Origin: Acidobacteriota bacterium
GTDB taxonomy: Bacteria; Acidobacteriota; Terriglobia; Terriglobales; Acidobacteriaceae
Direction: 5' to 3'
DNA: 7,331 nucleotides
Assembly (NCBI GenBank): GCA_021805955.1
Contig: JAJZDO010000855.1
Span: 1 to 7,331, forward strand
This document shows, piece after piece, positions 1 through 6,103 of this stretch (position 1 is the first letter of the stretch; every line of letters begins with the position of its first letter). The notes under the pieces are model-generated. The model ran no database searches. It was not told where the DNA came from and worked only from the letters and a program-made list of their open reading frames with translations. A program made the position numbers and the translations under genes.

Positions 1-642
1 GACATTATTGAGGCCATCGATGCCGTGCCCACCTTGTGCGACCATGTGCATCTTCCGGTACAGAGCGGGTCTTCGCGCGTGCTGCAGCGGATGCAGCGCG
101 AGTACACGCGGGAATGGTATCTGGAACGGATTGGCTGGATTCAGGCGGCGCGGCGCCCTATTAGCCTGACAACGGACATCATTGTCGGATTTCCCGGCGA
201 GACCGAGAAAGATTTCGAGCAGACTTTGAGTTTGCTCGCCCATGTTGGCTACGATGCCGTGTTTGCTTTCAAATACTCTGCGCGGCCCAATACTCCCGCC
301 ATTTCCATGGAAGACAGCATCCCAGAAGAAGTAAAGAGCCAGCGATTGCAAATGCTATTGGAGAGTCAGCGCGAAATTCAAAGGTCGCTGTATAGCAGGC
401 ATGTCGGCGAGATTGTTGAAGTCATGGTTGAAGGAAACAATCCTGCCCGCGGTCAGGTTTCCGGACGCAGCTCACAGAATAAAATCGTGAATTTCACCGT
501 CAATTCGCCCATTCTGCCGGCGGCGGGAACCTATATGAACGTTCATATTACGCAGAGTTTCCCGAACAGTCTGCTCGGCGAGGCTGTCATCACTCACCAG
601 CCTTCCGGAGTTTCTACGCGAGAGGAAATTTGTGTTGCATGA
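1..642 (+). CDS. miaB: tRNA-2-methylthio-N6-dimethylallyladenosine synthase MiaB (C-terminal part, 5' truncated)
   Basis: This is the C-terminal 213 codons of a radical-SAM methylthiotransferase; the window edge removes the N-terminal MTTase domain and the radical-SAM CxxxCxxC cluster. The frame is open from base 1. Visible blocks, numbered from the first codon shown, are the HLPVQSGS signature (about 17-24), the DIIVGFPGET motif (59-68) and YSARPNTPA (92-100), all typical of MiaB rather than MtaB or RimO. A TRAM RNA-binding domain follows at about 134-198, containing the RGQVSGRS stretch. MiaB adds a methylthio group to i6A37 of tRNAs reading UNN codons, in the cytoplasm, using SAM and two iron-sulfur clusters. 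The stop TGA (640-642) overlaps the next gene's ATG as ATGA, so the two are probably co-transcribed and translationally coupled. Confidence in family is high; the MiaB subtype rests on these motifs. Confidence 0.95.
   Translation, partial: DIIEAIDAVPTLCDHVHLPVQSGSSRVLQRMQREYTREWYLERIGWIQAARRPISLTTDIIVGFPGETEKDFEQTLSLLAHVGYDAVFAFKYSARPNTPAISMEDSIPEEVKSQRLQMLLESQREIQRSLYSRHVGEIVEVMVEGNNPARGQVSGRSSQNKIVNFTVNSPILPAAGTYMNVHITQSFPNSLLGEAVITHQPSGVSTREEICVA
621..626 (+). promoter_or_regulatory. Ribosome binding site for the BFN-domain gene
   Basis: AGAGGA lies inside the last codons of miaB, 12 bases before ATG 639 and 3 bases before the alternative TTG 630. It favours the ATG start, although the spacing is longer than ideal. 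The gene may also depend on coupling to miaB translation through the ATGA overlap. Confidence 0.45.
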
Positions 643-1166
643 CTACACCGCTCCAATCCGGCGCAGGTGAAGCCCAGGCCGACGAAATGGAAGTGAAGAT
701 TCGCGGCTTGATGATGGATCCAGTCACCAATATGCCCATGGTGGTCCTGAAGGACATCGGGAGCGACGCCATGGTGCCTATCTGGGTGGGAATCTTTGAG
801 GCGAATGCGATTGCCCTGGAGATTGAAAAAACGGCGACACCGCGGCCGATGACCCACGATCTGCTGGCCAACCTGATTCGCACCCTGGATGGAGAAGTGC
901 GCCGCGTTGTGATTACCGAGCTGAAGGATGACGTGTTTTATGCGTTGATCTGGATGGAGCGCGGCGGGGAACTGATCAGCCTGGATGCCCGCCCGTCGGA
1001 TGCGTTGGCGCTGGCGCTGCGCACGGATTGCCCCATCTATCTTTCTGCTCAAGTGTTGCAGACCACCCGCATGGCCAACGCTGGCGTGGAGAATTTTTCC
1101 ACGGAAGAGTTGCGGCGCTGGCTGGAAAATCTGAACGACGAAGATCTCGGCCGCTACAAAATGTAG
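639..1166 (+). CDS. Bifunctional nuclease (BFN/DUF151) domain protein
   Basis: This 175-residue protein is built almost wholly of one BFN (DUF151) domain, about residues 17-140. The start of the domain is MEVKIRGLMMDP, followed by VPIWVGIFEANAIALEIEK (46-64) and SLDARPSDALALALRTDCPI (114-133), a hallmark block of the family. A charged, probably helical C-terminal tail follows (about 148-175). Members have been reported with DNase and RNase activity in plants and occur widely in bacteria as uncharacterised proteins, so the bacterial role is not settled. I chose ATG 639 because it makes a 4-base overlap with the miaB stop and lies 12 bases after AGAGGA (621-626). An in-frame TTG at 630 is too close to that site, and ATG 687 would still keep the whole domain. 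Likely cytoplasmic. The family call is firm; the biological role is open. Confidence 0.9.
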   Translation: MTTPLQSGAGEAQADEMEVKIRGLMMDPVTNMPMVVLKDIGSDAMVPIWVGIFEANAIALEIEKTATPRPMTHDLLANLIRTLDGEVRRVVITELKDDVFYALIWMERGGELISLDARPSDALALALRTDCPIYLSAQVLQTTRMANAGVENFSTEELRRWLENLNDEDLGRYKM

Positions 1167-1202
1167 CGTCTGGCCGGGAGTCACTTTCTATTCTGACTTG
1201 CC

Positions 1203-1207
1203 AAGGG
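1203..1207 (+). promoter_or_regulatory. Ribosome binding site deciding the GT9 start
   Basis: AAGGG sits 6 bases before ATG 1214. The same frame is open back to 1028, but that part runs across the end of the BFN gene and reads as low-complexity Arg/Ser-rich sequence unlike the family. This site therefore supports the shorter 387-residue product. Confidence 0.6.
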
Positions 1208-1213
1208 CCCGCG

Positions 1214-2377
1214 ATGCTGCAGCCGCCACGTCCACGATGGAAGAGAGCAGCGCTTCGCTTGATCGCGCGTAGCGTGCATTTATTGCACGGCGGCAACAGG
1301 TTCTCGCAGGCCGAATTGGCTGAAATCCGCAACTTCCTGGTGTTACAGTACGAATCCCCGCTCGGCAGCGTCGTTCATGCAACCCCTTTGTTTGAAGCGC
1401 TAAAGCTGGCGCTGCCGGACTGTCACATCGCCGTGGCCGCGTCCCGCATGGCCGCCAGTGTTCTCGAACTCAACCCCTACATCGATCGCTGCGTGGTCAC
1501 AGTCAACCCATTCGGAAATTTTTTCGGCAGCGTGTGGGCGGTGCAAGAGCTGCTGGAAACCATGCCGCCGGGCCCGCGCTGCGTCATCACGACTATTGGC
1601 AATCAACGAACGCGGCTGGTGTTTTTGAGTCTGCTTACCGGAAGCGCACTTCGGGTTGGCTACACCCTGGCTCCGGAGTTGTACGATGTGCCATTGATTT
1701 TCGATCCTGAGCGTGGGCAGATCGAGGGCAACCTCGATATCGTGCGCAGTCTTGGTCACGATGTTCCGTTCTACGAGCCTCGCGTTTTCTTCTCACGGCA
1801 AGATGCCGAACGCGCAGCACAGAGACTTGCTTCGGTCGCGGCCGATCCCGGCGCGCCGCGGATTGTTTTTGTCACGCAGAACAGCGGTGGGCAGAGAAAT
1901 CAGTGGAGTCGAGCGTATTTTCAGCAGGTGATTTCGGGCCTTTCAAGCGCCACTGGGGCTGTTCCAGTTTTTGTGGGGACGGAGAAGGATGCCATACCCA
2001 TTGACGACCTGCGCACGGATCTGCCGGACAAGGGCATTTCGCTAGCAGGAAAAACGACGATTAAGGAACTGACCGCGCTGCTCGCGCAATGTGACCTGAT
2101 CGTCAGCCTGGATACGGGAACTTTCCATGTCGCCCGTGCCGTCGGATTGCCCGGTGTCGTGATCGCGCCGGCGTGGCAGAGCCCCTTGGAGTGGTTGCCT
2201 GTTCATTCCGAACAATACCGCGTGCTGCGCGGGCCGTCGATACGAGAAATTCCGCCGGAGTACTGTATCGATGAAATCAGCGTGGAACAGGTGCGTGACG
2301 CTGCACAGACTTTGATGGGGAAATTTCCTGCCGACCCTGCCCAACGCGCCGCTCGCGTGGAACGCTCGGTCAGCTAA
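1214..2377 (+). CDS. Glycosyltransferase family 9 protein (ADP-heptose:LPS heptosyltransferase-like)
   Basis: This 387-residue GT-B protein resembles the GT9 heptosyltransferases that add ADP-L-glycero-D-manno-heptose to the LPS core at the inner face of the cytoplasmic membrane. An N-terminal extension of about 40 residues precedes the first strand and glycine loop, LVLQYESPLGSVVHATPLFE (43-62). The second Rossmann half carries a donor-site block, SLDTGTFHVARAVGLPGVVI (298-317), with D300, T301, G302 and H305 matching the conserved DTGxxH of GT9. Two usual catalytic positions differ: the Asp of the GD loop is Ser52, and the Lys of the K-x-W motif is Asn229 (NQW, 229-231). It may therefore use another sugar, another mechanism, or be weakly active. 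It lies 47 bases after the BFN gene and 122 bases before a flippase, which supports a role in envelope glycan assembly. The fold family is confident; the sugar is unknown. Confidence 0.85.
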   Translation: MLQPPRPRWKRAALRLIARSVHLLHGGNRFSQAELAEIRNFLVLQYESPLGSVVHATPLFEALKLALPDCHIAVAASRMAASVLELNPYIDRCVVTVNPFGNFFGSVWAVQELLETMPPGPRCVITTIGNQRTRLVFLSLLTGSALRVGYTLAPELYDVPLIFDPERGQIEGNLDIVRSLGHDVPFYEPRVFFSRQDAERAAQRLASVAADPGAPRIVFVTQNSGGQRNQWSRAYFQQVISGLSSATGAVPVFVGTEKDAIPIDDLRTDLPDKGISLAGKTTIKELTALLAQCDLIVSLDTGTFHVARAVGLPGVVIAPAWQSPLEWLPVHSEQYRVLRGPSIREIPPEYCIDEISVEQVRDAAQTLMGKFPADPAQRAARVERSVS

Positions 2378-2499
2378 TGCTTCTTTCCACTACTCTATGA
2401 CAATACCTTTATGCGATCGCCCCAAATATGCCAATCCAATGTTGTCTTGCAGCGAATGTGGGAAACTCAATGAAAGCACGCTTCGATTATTGATTCCGC
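2378..2499. other. Intergenic gap between GT9 gene and flippase gene
   Basis: This 122-base gap is the longest non-coding stretch in the window. I see no convincing -35/-10 pair, no hairpin followed by a T run and no strong Shine-Dalgarno site next to ATG 2500. It holds two small reading frames: a 42-codon frame from ATG 2397 running into the flippase gene, and a 7-codon frame at 2470-2493 that has GGGAAA 5 bases upstream and ends 6 bases before ATG 2500. Neither is called a gene. The short one could help re-initiation at the flippase start, which otherwise lacks a good ribosome site. Confidence 0.4.
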
Positions 2500-4017
2500 A
2501 TGGGCATACTGACTCGCATCGTTAAAGTGATGGCCGCGCTGATGACCTCCAACGTGGTCAACCTGGCCACGAAGCTGTTGCTGCCGCCGATTTTTCTCTT
2601 TCGATACGGCACCACGTTGTATGGGGAGTGGATTGCACTGTCCGGCGCGGTGGCGTATCTCAGCACGCTGAATTTTGGCATCCAGACCTACGTGACGCAG
2701 GACCTGACCGTCCGCTATCAGCGTCAGGAGCTAGATCGATATCACCTGCAACAGTCCACTTCGCTACGCGTATTGCTCGGAATTCTTGGCAGCGCGGCAG
2801 TGGTGTGTCTGGTTGTCTTTGCGCTGCCTGTCCAGGCATGGCTGCGGCTGACGTTGTCGCACCAGGTCACGTCGCTGACGCTGTATTTTCTGGCATTGCA
2901 AATCCTGCTCGGCGTGCTCTTCGGCTACTTTACCGGCATGTTCATGGTGCTGAGTCGCGCCCATACTGGGGTTTTGTGGGTAAATGGACTGCGGCTGACG
3001 ATGGTAGTCGTGACCTCGTCAGGCGCTTGGATGCGGTTTCCGTTTCCGCTGCTGGCGGGACTGCAGGCCGCCGTGTATGCACTGGGAATTCTGCTGGTGC
3101 TGTTGCATATTCGTCGCGTCGCCCCGCAGATTTTTCCGCAGATTGGTTTGTGGGATCGCAGTGCGGTGCGCGCCGTCCTGGGACCGAGCAGTTATTTTGG
3201 CCTGATCAGCATGAGCACCTTTCTTTCCTTTGAAGTGCCGGTCCTCATCCTGCAGCGCGAAGCTGGATCGTTCGTTGTGGTCGCGTTTACGGCCATGCGA
3301 ACCATCTTTTCCATGTCGCGCCTCCTTTTGATTGGGCCTACGCAAGCGCTCGGTCCTGAGATTACGCGTCTCTTTGGGCGGCAGGAGTGGCCCGAACTGA
3401 CAGCAATCTACAATTATTCTGAGCGGCTGATCTTTTCCCTCATCCCTGTGGTGAATCTGGGGATGTTGATACTTTCCCCGGTCCTATTGGCCGTTTGGCT
3501 GCATAAGCCGCAGTTGTTCTCCGTGCTCCCGTATGTGGTCACGTCCGCGATTTCCATGACCTTGAGCGCGAAGGAGCACAAGTTCCAGTTTCAGTTTTCG
3601 ACAAACACTCATGAGCGGTTGGCGCGACTCATGTTCTTCAGCTACATCGCTTTGGTGGTTATCGCGATTCCCATGGTCCATTGGTATGGCATGCTCGGCT
3701 TCCTGTATGCGTGGCTTGGGATTGAGATATTCCAGGTCATTCGCATCATCGGGCTAAATCGGGAACTTTTTGCCCACACCGGAGAGCATAGGCTGAAGTA
3801 TGTGTACCGGCTGGCATTCTTATGTCTCATTGGTTTGGTGGCATCCGACATGGTGCTGATTCACACGCATCTCATGTCGTATCGACTGCAGTTCGCGTCC
3901 GCATTCGGGGTAAGCGCTACGATGGCGTTAATCTCATTTTTCCTTTTTAATATGCAGGAAATCGTTACAAAGCTCTACGTCTTATTTCGGAATCGGCTTC
4001 TTCCTGGCAACGCATGA
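2500..4017 (+). CDS. Polysaccharide flippase, Wzx/MATE-like (lipopolysaccharide biosynthesis protein)
   Basis: This 505-residue protein is very hydrophobic, with about 12-14 likely membrane segments, for example near 11-33, 42-62, 88-110, 125-150, 183-203, 310-330, 337-355, 378-415, 437-455 and 465-485. The N-terminal block RYGTTLYGEWIALSGAVAYL (35-54), followed by LNFGIQTYV (57-65), has the arrangement of the Wzx/RfbX group of the MOP (MATE-like) superfamily: a first helix, then a GxxxYGxW-type turn and a glycine-containing second helix. Charged loops contain RYQRQELDRY (72-81) and the stretch around LFGRQEWPEL (291-300). Such proteins move undecaprenyl-linked oligosaccharide across the inner membrane. 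Length is slightly above the usual 400-480. The start ATG 2500 lacks a strong ribosome site. The stop TGA overlaps an ATG (ATGA, 4014-4017) in the frame of the next gene. The flippase class is confident; the transported glycan is unknown. Confidence 0.87.
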   Translation: MGILTRIVKVMAALMTSNVVNLATKLLLPPIFLFRYGTTLYGEWIALSGAVAYLSTLNFGIQTYVTQDLTVRYQRQELDRYHLQQSTSLRVLLGILGSAAVVCLVVFALPVQAWLRLTLSHQVTSLTLYFLALQILLGVLFGYFTGMFMVLSRAHTGVLWVNGLRLTMVVVTSSGAWMRFPFPLLAGLQAAVYALGILLVLLHIRRVAPQIFPQIGLWDRSAVRAVLGPSSYFGLISMSTFLSFEVPVLILQREAGSFVVVAFTAMRTIFSMSRLLLIGPTQALGPEITRLFGRQEWPELTAIYNYSERLIFSLIPVVNLGMLILSPVLLAVWLHKPQLFSVLPYVVTSAISMTLSAKEHKFQFQFSTNTHERLARLMFFSYIALVVIAIPMVHWYGMLGFLYAWLGIEIFQVIRIIGLNRELFAHTGEHRLKYVYRLAFLCLIGLVASDMVLIHTHLMSYRLQFASAFGVSATMALISFFLFNMQEIVTKLYVLFRNRLLPGNA

Positions 4018-4037
4018 ATTATGAGTGACGGTGGACA

Positions 4038-4805
4038 TTGAAATCTGGACTCGTTCGTATTCTGGGATTTCCAGCCACTCTGATACATGGAGACACCCTT
4101 GTATTGGATCGCTGGTTGTGGCTCAAAAAGTACTTGCCGGTTGTGCCAAGCGGCACCCGCAGTCTAGTGGATGTGGGCTGCGGAACAGGCGCATTCACCA
4201 TGGGCGCGGCACGGCGCGGCTATCGTGCCCTCGGGTTGAGTTGGGATAGGCGAAACCAAACCGTCGCCCAACATCGAGCGAGAATTTGCAAGGCGCACAC
4301 CGCCAGCTTTGAGGTCCAGGATGTTCGCCGCCTGGATGAGCGCCCGGATCTTGCCGAGCAATTCGATGTTGCCATCTGTTGTGAGTGCATCGAACACATT
4401 CTGGATGATGTCAAATTGATGCGAGATATCTACCGATGCCTGAAGCCGCAAGGAGTTTTGCTGCTGACCACGCCGAATCTCAGCTTCAAACCCATGGCGT
4501 ACGACAACGACAATCTATCGACAGTGGAGGATGGAGGACACGTGCGGCGGGGATATTCCCCGGCCGATCTGACGCGGCTTTGCCAGCAATCCGGGTTCGA
4601 TGCGATGAAGATTGAATACTGCAGCGGAATCCTGAGCCAAAAGCTGACTTCCTTAAAAAGAATTGCGGCGAGCGCGACTTCGGAGATGATTAGTTGGCCG
4701 ATTGTTCTGCCGTTTCGGTGGATTCCCCCTCTCTTTGATAGCGCAGTGACACGCGCGATGAAATGGCCGGATTACTCCATTACGCTGGTGGCGAGAAAGA
4801 AATAA
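4038..4805 (+). CDS. Class I SAM-dependent methyltransferase
   Basis: This 255-residue Rossmann-fold methyltransferase has SAM motif I VDVGCGTGAF (44-53) and the post-motif ECIEHILDD (116-124). The strand-and-loop KPQGVLLLTTPNLSF (136-150) is typical of UbiG/Methyltransf_11-type enzymes. The N-terminal piece GFPATLIHGDTLVLDRWLWL (10-29) also looks like family sequence, so the protein must begin upstream of it; the only initiator in the uninterrupted frame is TTG 4038, with a weak GGTGG 3 bases before it. The C-terminal quarter has a hydrophobic stretch (about 219-232) that could touch the membrane. The same frame continues upstream to ATG 4014, which overlaps the flippase stop, but an in-frame TGA at 4026-4028 breaks it. 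Its place after a flippase suggests methylation of a surface glycan or its lipid-linked precursor; that is inferred, and an O-, N- or C-methyl acceptor cannot be told apart. Confidence 0.85.
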   Translation: MKSGLVRILGFPATLIHGDTLVLDRWLWLKKYLPVVPSGTRSLVDVGCGTGAFTMGAARRGYRALGLSWDRRNQTVAQHRARICKAHTASFEVQDVRRLDERPDLAEQFDVAICCECIEHILDDVKLMRDIYRCLKPQGVLLLTTPNLSFKPMAYDNDNLSTVEDGGHVRRGYSPADLTRLCQQSGFDAMKIEYCSGILSQKLTSLKRIAASATSEMISWPIVLPFRWIPPLFDSAVTRAMKWPDYSITLVARKK

Positions 4806-4867
4806 GGATCCAGAGAGAGCGGTGCTGGAAGCTGCAACAGCAAGACAGTCGAAGCGCGGCCATGCGA
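4806..4867. other. Convergent intergenic gap between methyltransferase and GT4 genes
   Basis: Two genes end here from opposite directions, so a bidirectional terminator would be expected. The only stem I see is a 4-base one, GCTG-CAA-CAGC (4831-4841), without a T run on either side. It is too weak to call a terminator; termination may be factor-dependent or lie inside a gene. Confidence 0.4.
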
Positions 4868-6052
4868 TCACCTGGGGGCTGCGACGCTATTCACAAGTAT
4901 CTGATCCAGCGTATTTGAGTACAGTTGATACGCTCCATCCCCCTCAATATTCCGCAGCGCGCCCAGCGCGTTGGTTCGCAGATACGCGCGCGTATCCTCG
5001 GAGGAATAGAGCCGTTGCATGGCGGCCGCCAGTTGTTCGGCATCCTGCGCGGGAATGACGAGTAGGTCATGGTCCGGCGTGAATAATTCCGCTGCCCCAC
5101 AGTGGGTGGTCGTAATCGCAGGAAGGCCGTGGGCCATGGCCTCCAGCAGCGCCATGCCAAACCCATCGTCGATGGTGGGGAAGACAAAGGCATCGCAGCG
5201 ACAGTAAAAGTCGCTCATATTGTCGACATATCGAACGATTTCAACATTCGGCAGCTCATGCAGCAATCTGCGAAGTATCGGCGAGCGATCGAGTGGCGCA
5301 TCGGTGCGCAGCAGCAGTCGAGCGTTGGGCAACTGGAGGTGTTTCCACGCCTGCAGCAAATACAAAAAGCCCTTGCGCAAAGGCTGTCCGCCGACTGTGC
5401 CGAACGTGAACGGTGCACTCGTCTCATTTGATGTCATTGAAGTTTTATCCGCAGAAATCATGACCTGTGGCATCGGCAATCGTCCAAAGAGTGGAGCGAC
5501 CAGCGTCTTCGACTGCAGCGCCGTCGGGAATGTCGCGCTGGAGTAGGTCGAGGGCACCAGAATGATGTCCGCCTCGTCGTATTCTGCTAGCTGACGATCG
5601 CGGAACCACGTCGGCTCGGCTTGGTAGCGCACACCCAGTCGTTCGCACTCTGTCTGGATCAGTGCTTGCTGGGCGTCGACGTGGGGGCAGGCGCGGTCGA
5701 GAATAAATCGCGCGCCGCGGCGGCGTGCGGCTCGTCCGGAAGCGAGGGCGCCGGACGCCCAGGCCCAGAAAATATCGAAGCGGTCGCGTGTGATTGCGAT
5801 CCGCATGGCAACAAGATGGTCGTAGAGCGCGGTGTCGGCGCGCTGCCAGGGTCGTGCGAGCTGCACGCCGGTCAAGAAATGGATGGAAGGAACGAATTGC
5901 GGTACCCACCGCAGGCGGACATCGGGAGCCAGTTGCGGAAACCGGGCGCGGTAGGCGGCGGTAAAGATTGTCACCTGTTCTCCCCGTTGCGCCAGCAAAT
6001 TGGCTGGCAGCACGGCGTGCGCGGGACGACCGGTAGAAAATGCAACTCGCAT
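4868..6052 (-). CDS. Glycosyltransferase, GT-B fold, GT4-like
   Basis: This 394-residue protein on the minus strand begins with MRVAFSTGRPAH and an N-terminal Rossmann half typical of GT4 acceptor domains. A linker near 200-215 leads to the donor-binding half. Key blocks are FGTVGGQPLRKGFLYLLQAW (217-236), with R226 and K227 where GT4 enzymes bind donor phosphates, and FPTIDDGFGMALLEAMAHGL (291-310), the E-x7-E region. The second Glu is E304; the first position is Asp296 instead of Glu. These enzymes transfer a sugar from a nucleotide donor with retention of configuration, usually at the cytoplasmic membrane face. The gene converges on the methyltransferase (62-base gap) and diverges from lepB (51-base gap), so it needs its own promoter. 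No good ribosome site is seen before the ATG. A role in the same envelope glycan as its neighbours is likely; donor and acceptor are unknown. Confidence 0.87.
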   Translation of the reverse strand: MRVAFSTGRPAHAVLPANLLAQRGEQVTIFTAAYRARFPQLAPDVRLRWVPQFVPSIHFLTGVQLARPWQRADTALYDHLVAMRIAITRDRFDIFWAWASGALASGRAARRRGARFILDRACPHVDAQQALIQTECERLGVRYQAEPTWFRDRQLAEYDEADIILVPSTYSSATFPTALQSKTLVAPLFGRLPMPQVMISADKTSMTSNETSAPFTFGTVGGQPLRKGFLYLLQAWKHLQLPNARLLLRTDAPLDRSPILRRLLHELPNVEIVRYVDNMSDFYCRCDAFVFPTIDDGFGMALLEAMAHGLPAITTTHCGAAELFTPDHDLLVIPAQDAEQLAAAMQRLYSSEDTRAYLRTNALGALRNIEGDGAYQLYSNTLDQILVNSVAAPR

Positions 6053-6103
6053 AGAACGTTGGATGTAGCTTAGAGCATTTCGCCAAATCTTGCGGGACGC
6101 TCC
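6053..6103. promoter_or_regulatory. Divergent intergenic region between GT4 gene and lepB
   Basis: This 51-base gap must carry, or lie next to, the promoter of the minus-strand glycosyltransferase, and possibly that of lepB on the plus strand. I found no clear -35/-10 pair in the gap itself. The sequence just right of it, inside the start of lepB (6111-6220), is AT-rich (37 of 110 bases G or C) and is a better place for promoter elements. GGGA (6094-6097) lies 6 bases before ATG 6104 and can serve as the lepB ribosome site. Confidence 0.35.

Noticed and set aside
594..1184. A 196-codon minus-strand frame opposite the BFN gene
   Set aside because: His-, Gln- and Arg-rich translation without domain features; it is the shadow of the DUF151 coding sequence.
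1028..1213. Longer GT9 start at GTG 1028
   Set aside because: It would overlap the BFN gene by 139 bases and encode Arg/Ser-rich non-family sequence, whereas ATG 1214 has a well-placed AAGGG.
2413..2420. GCGATCGC palindrome in the gap before the flippase
   Set aside because: It is a single 8-base palindrome with no repeat copies nearby; it resembles the cyanobacterial HIP1 core, but one copy is not evidence.
4831..4841. GCTG-CAA-CAGC stem as a bidirectional terminator
   Set aside because: The stem is only 4 bases and no T run follows on either strand.
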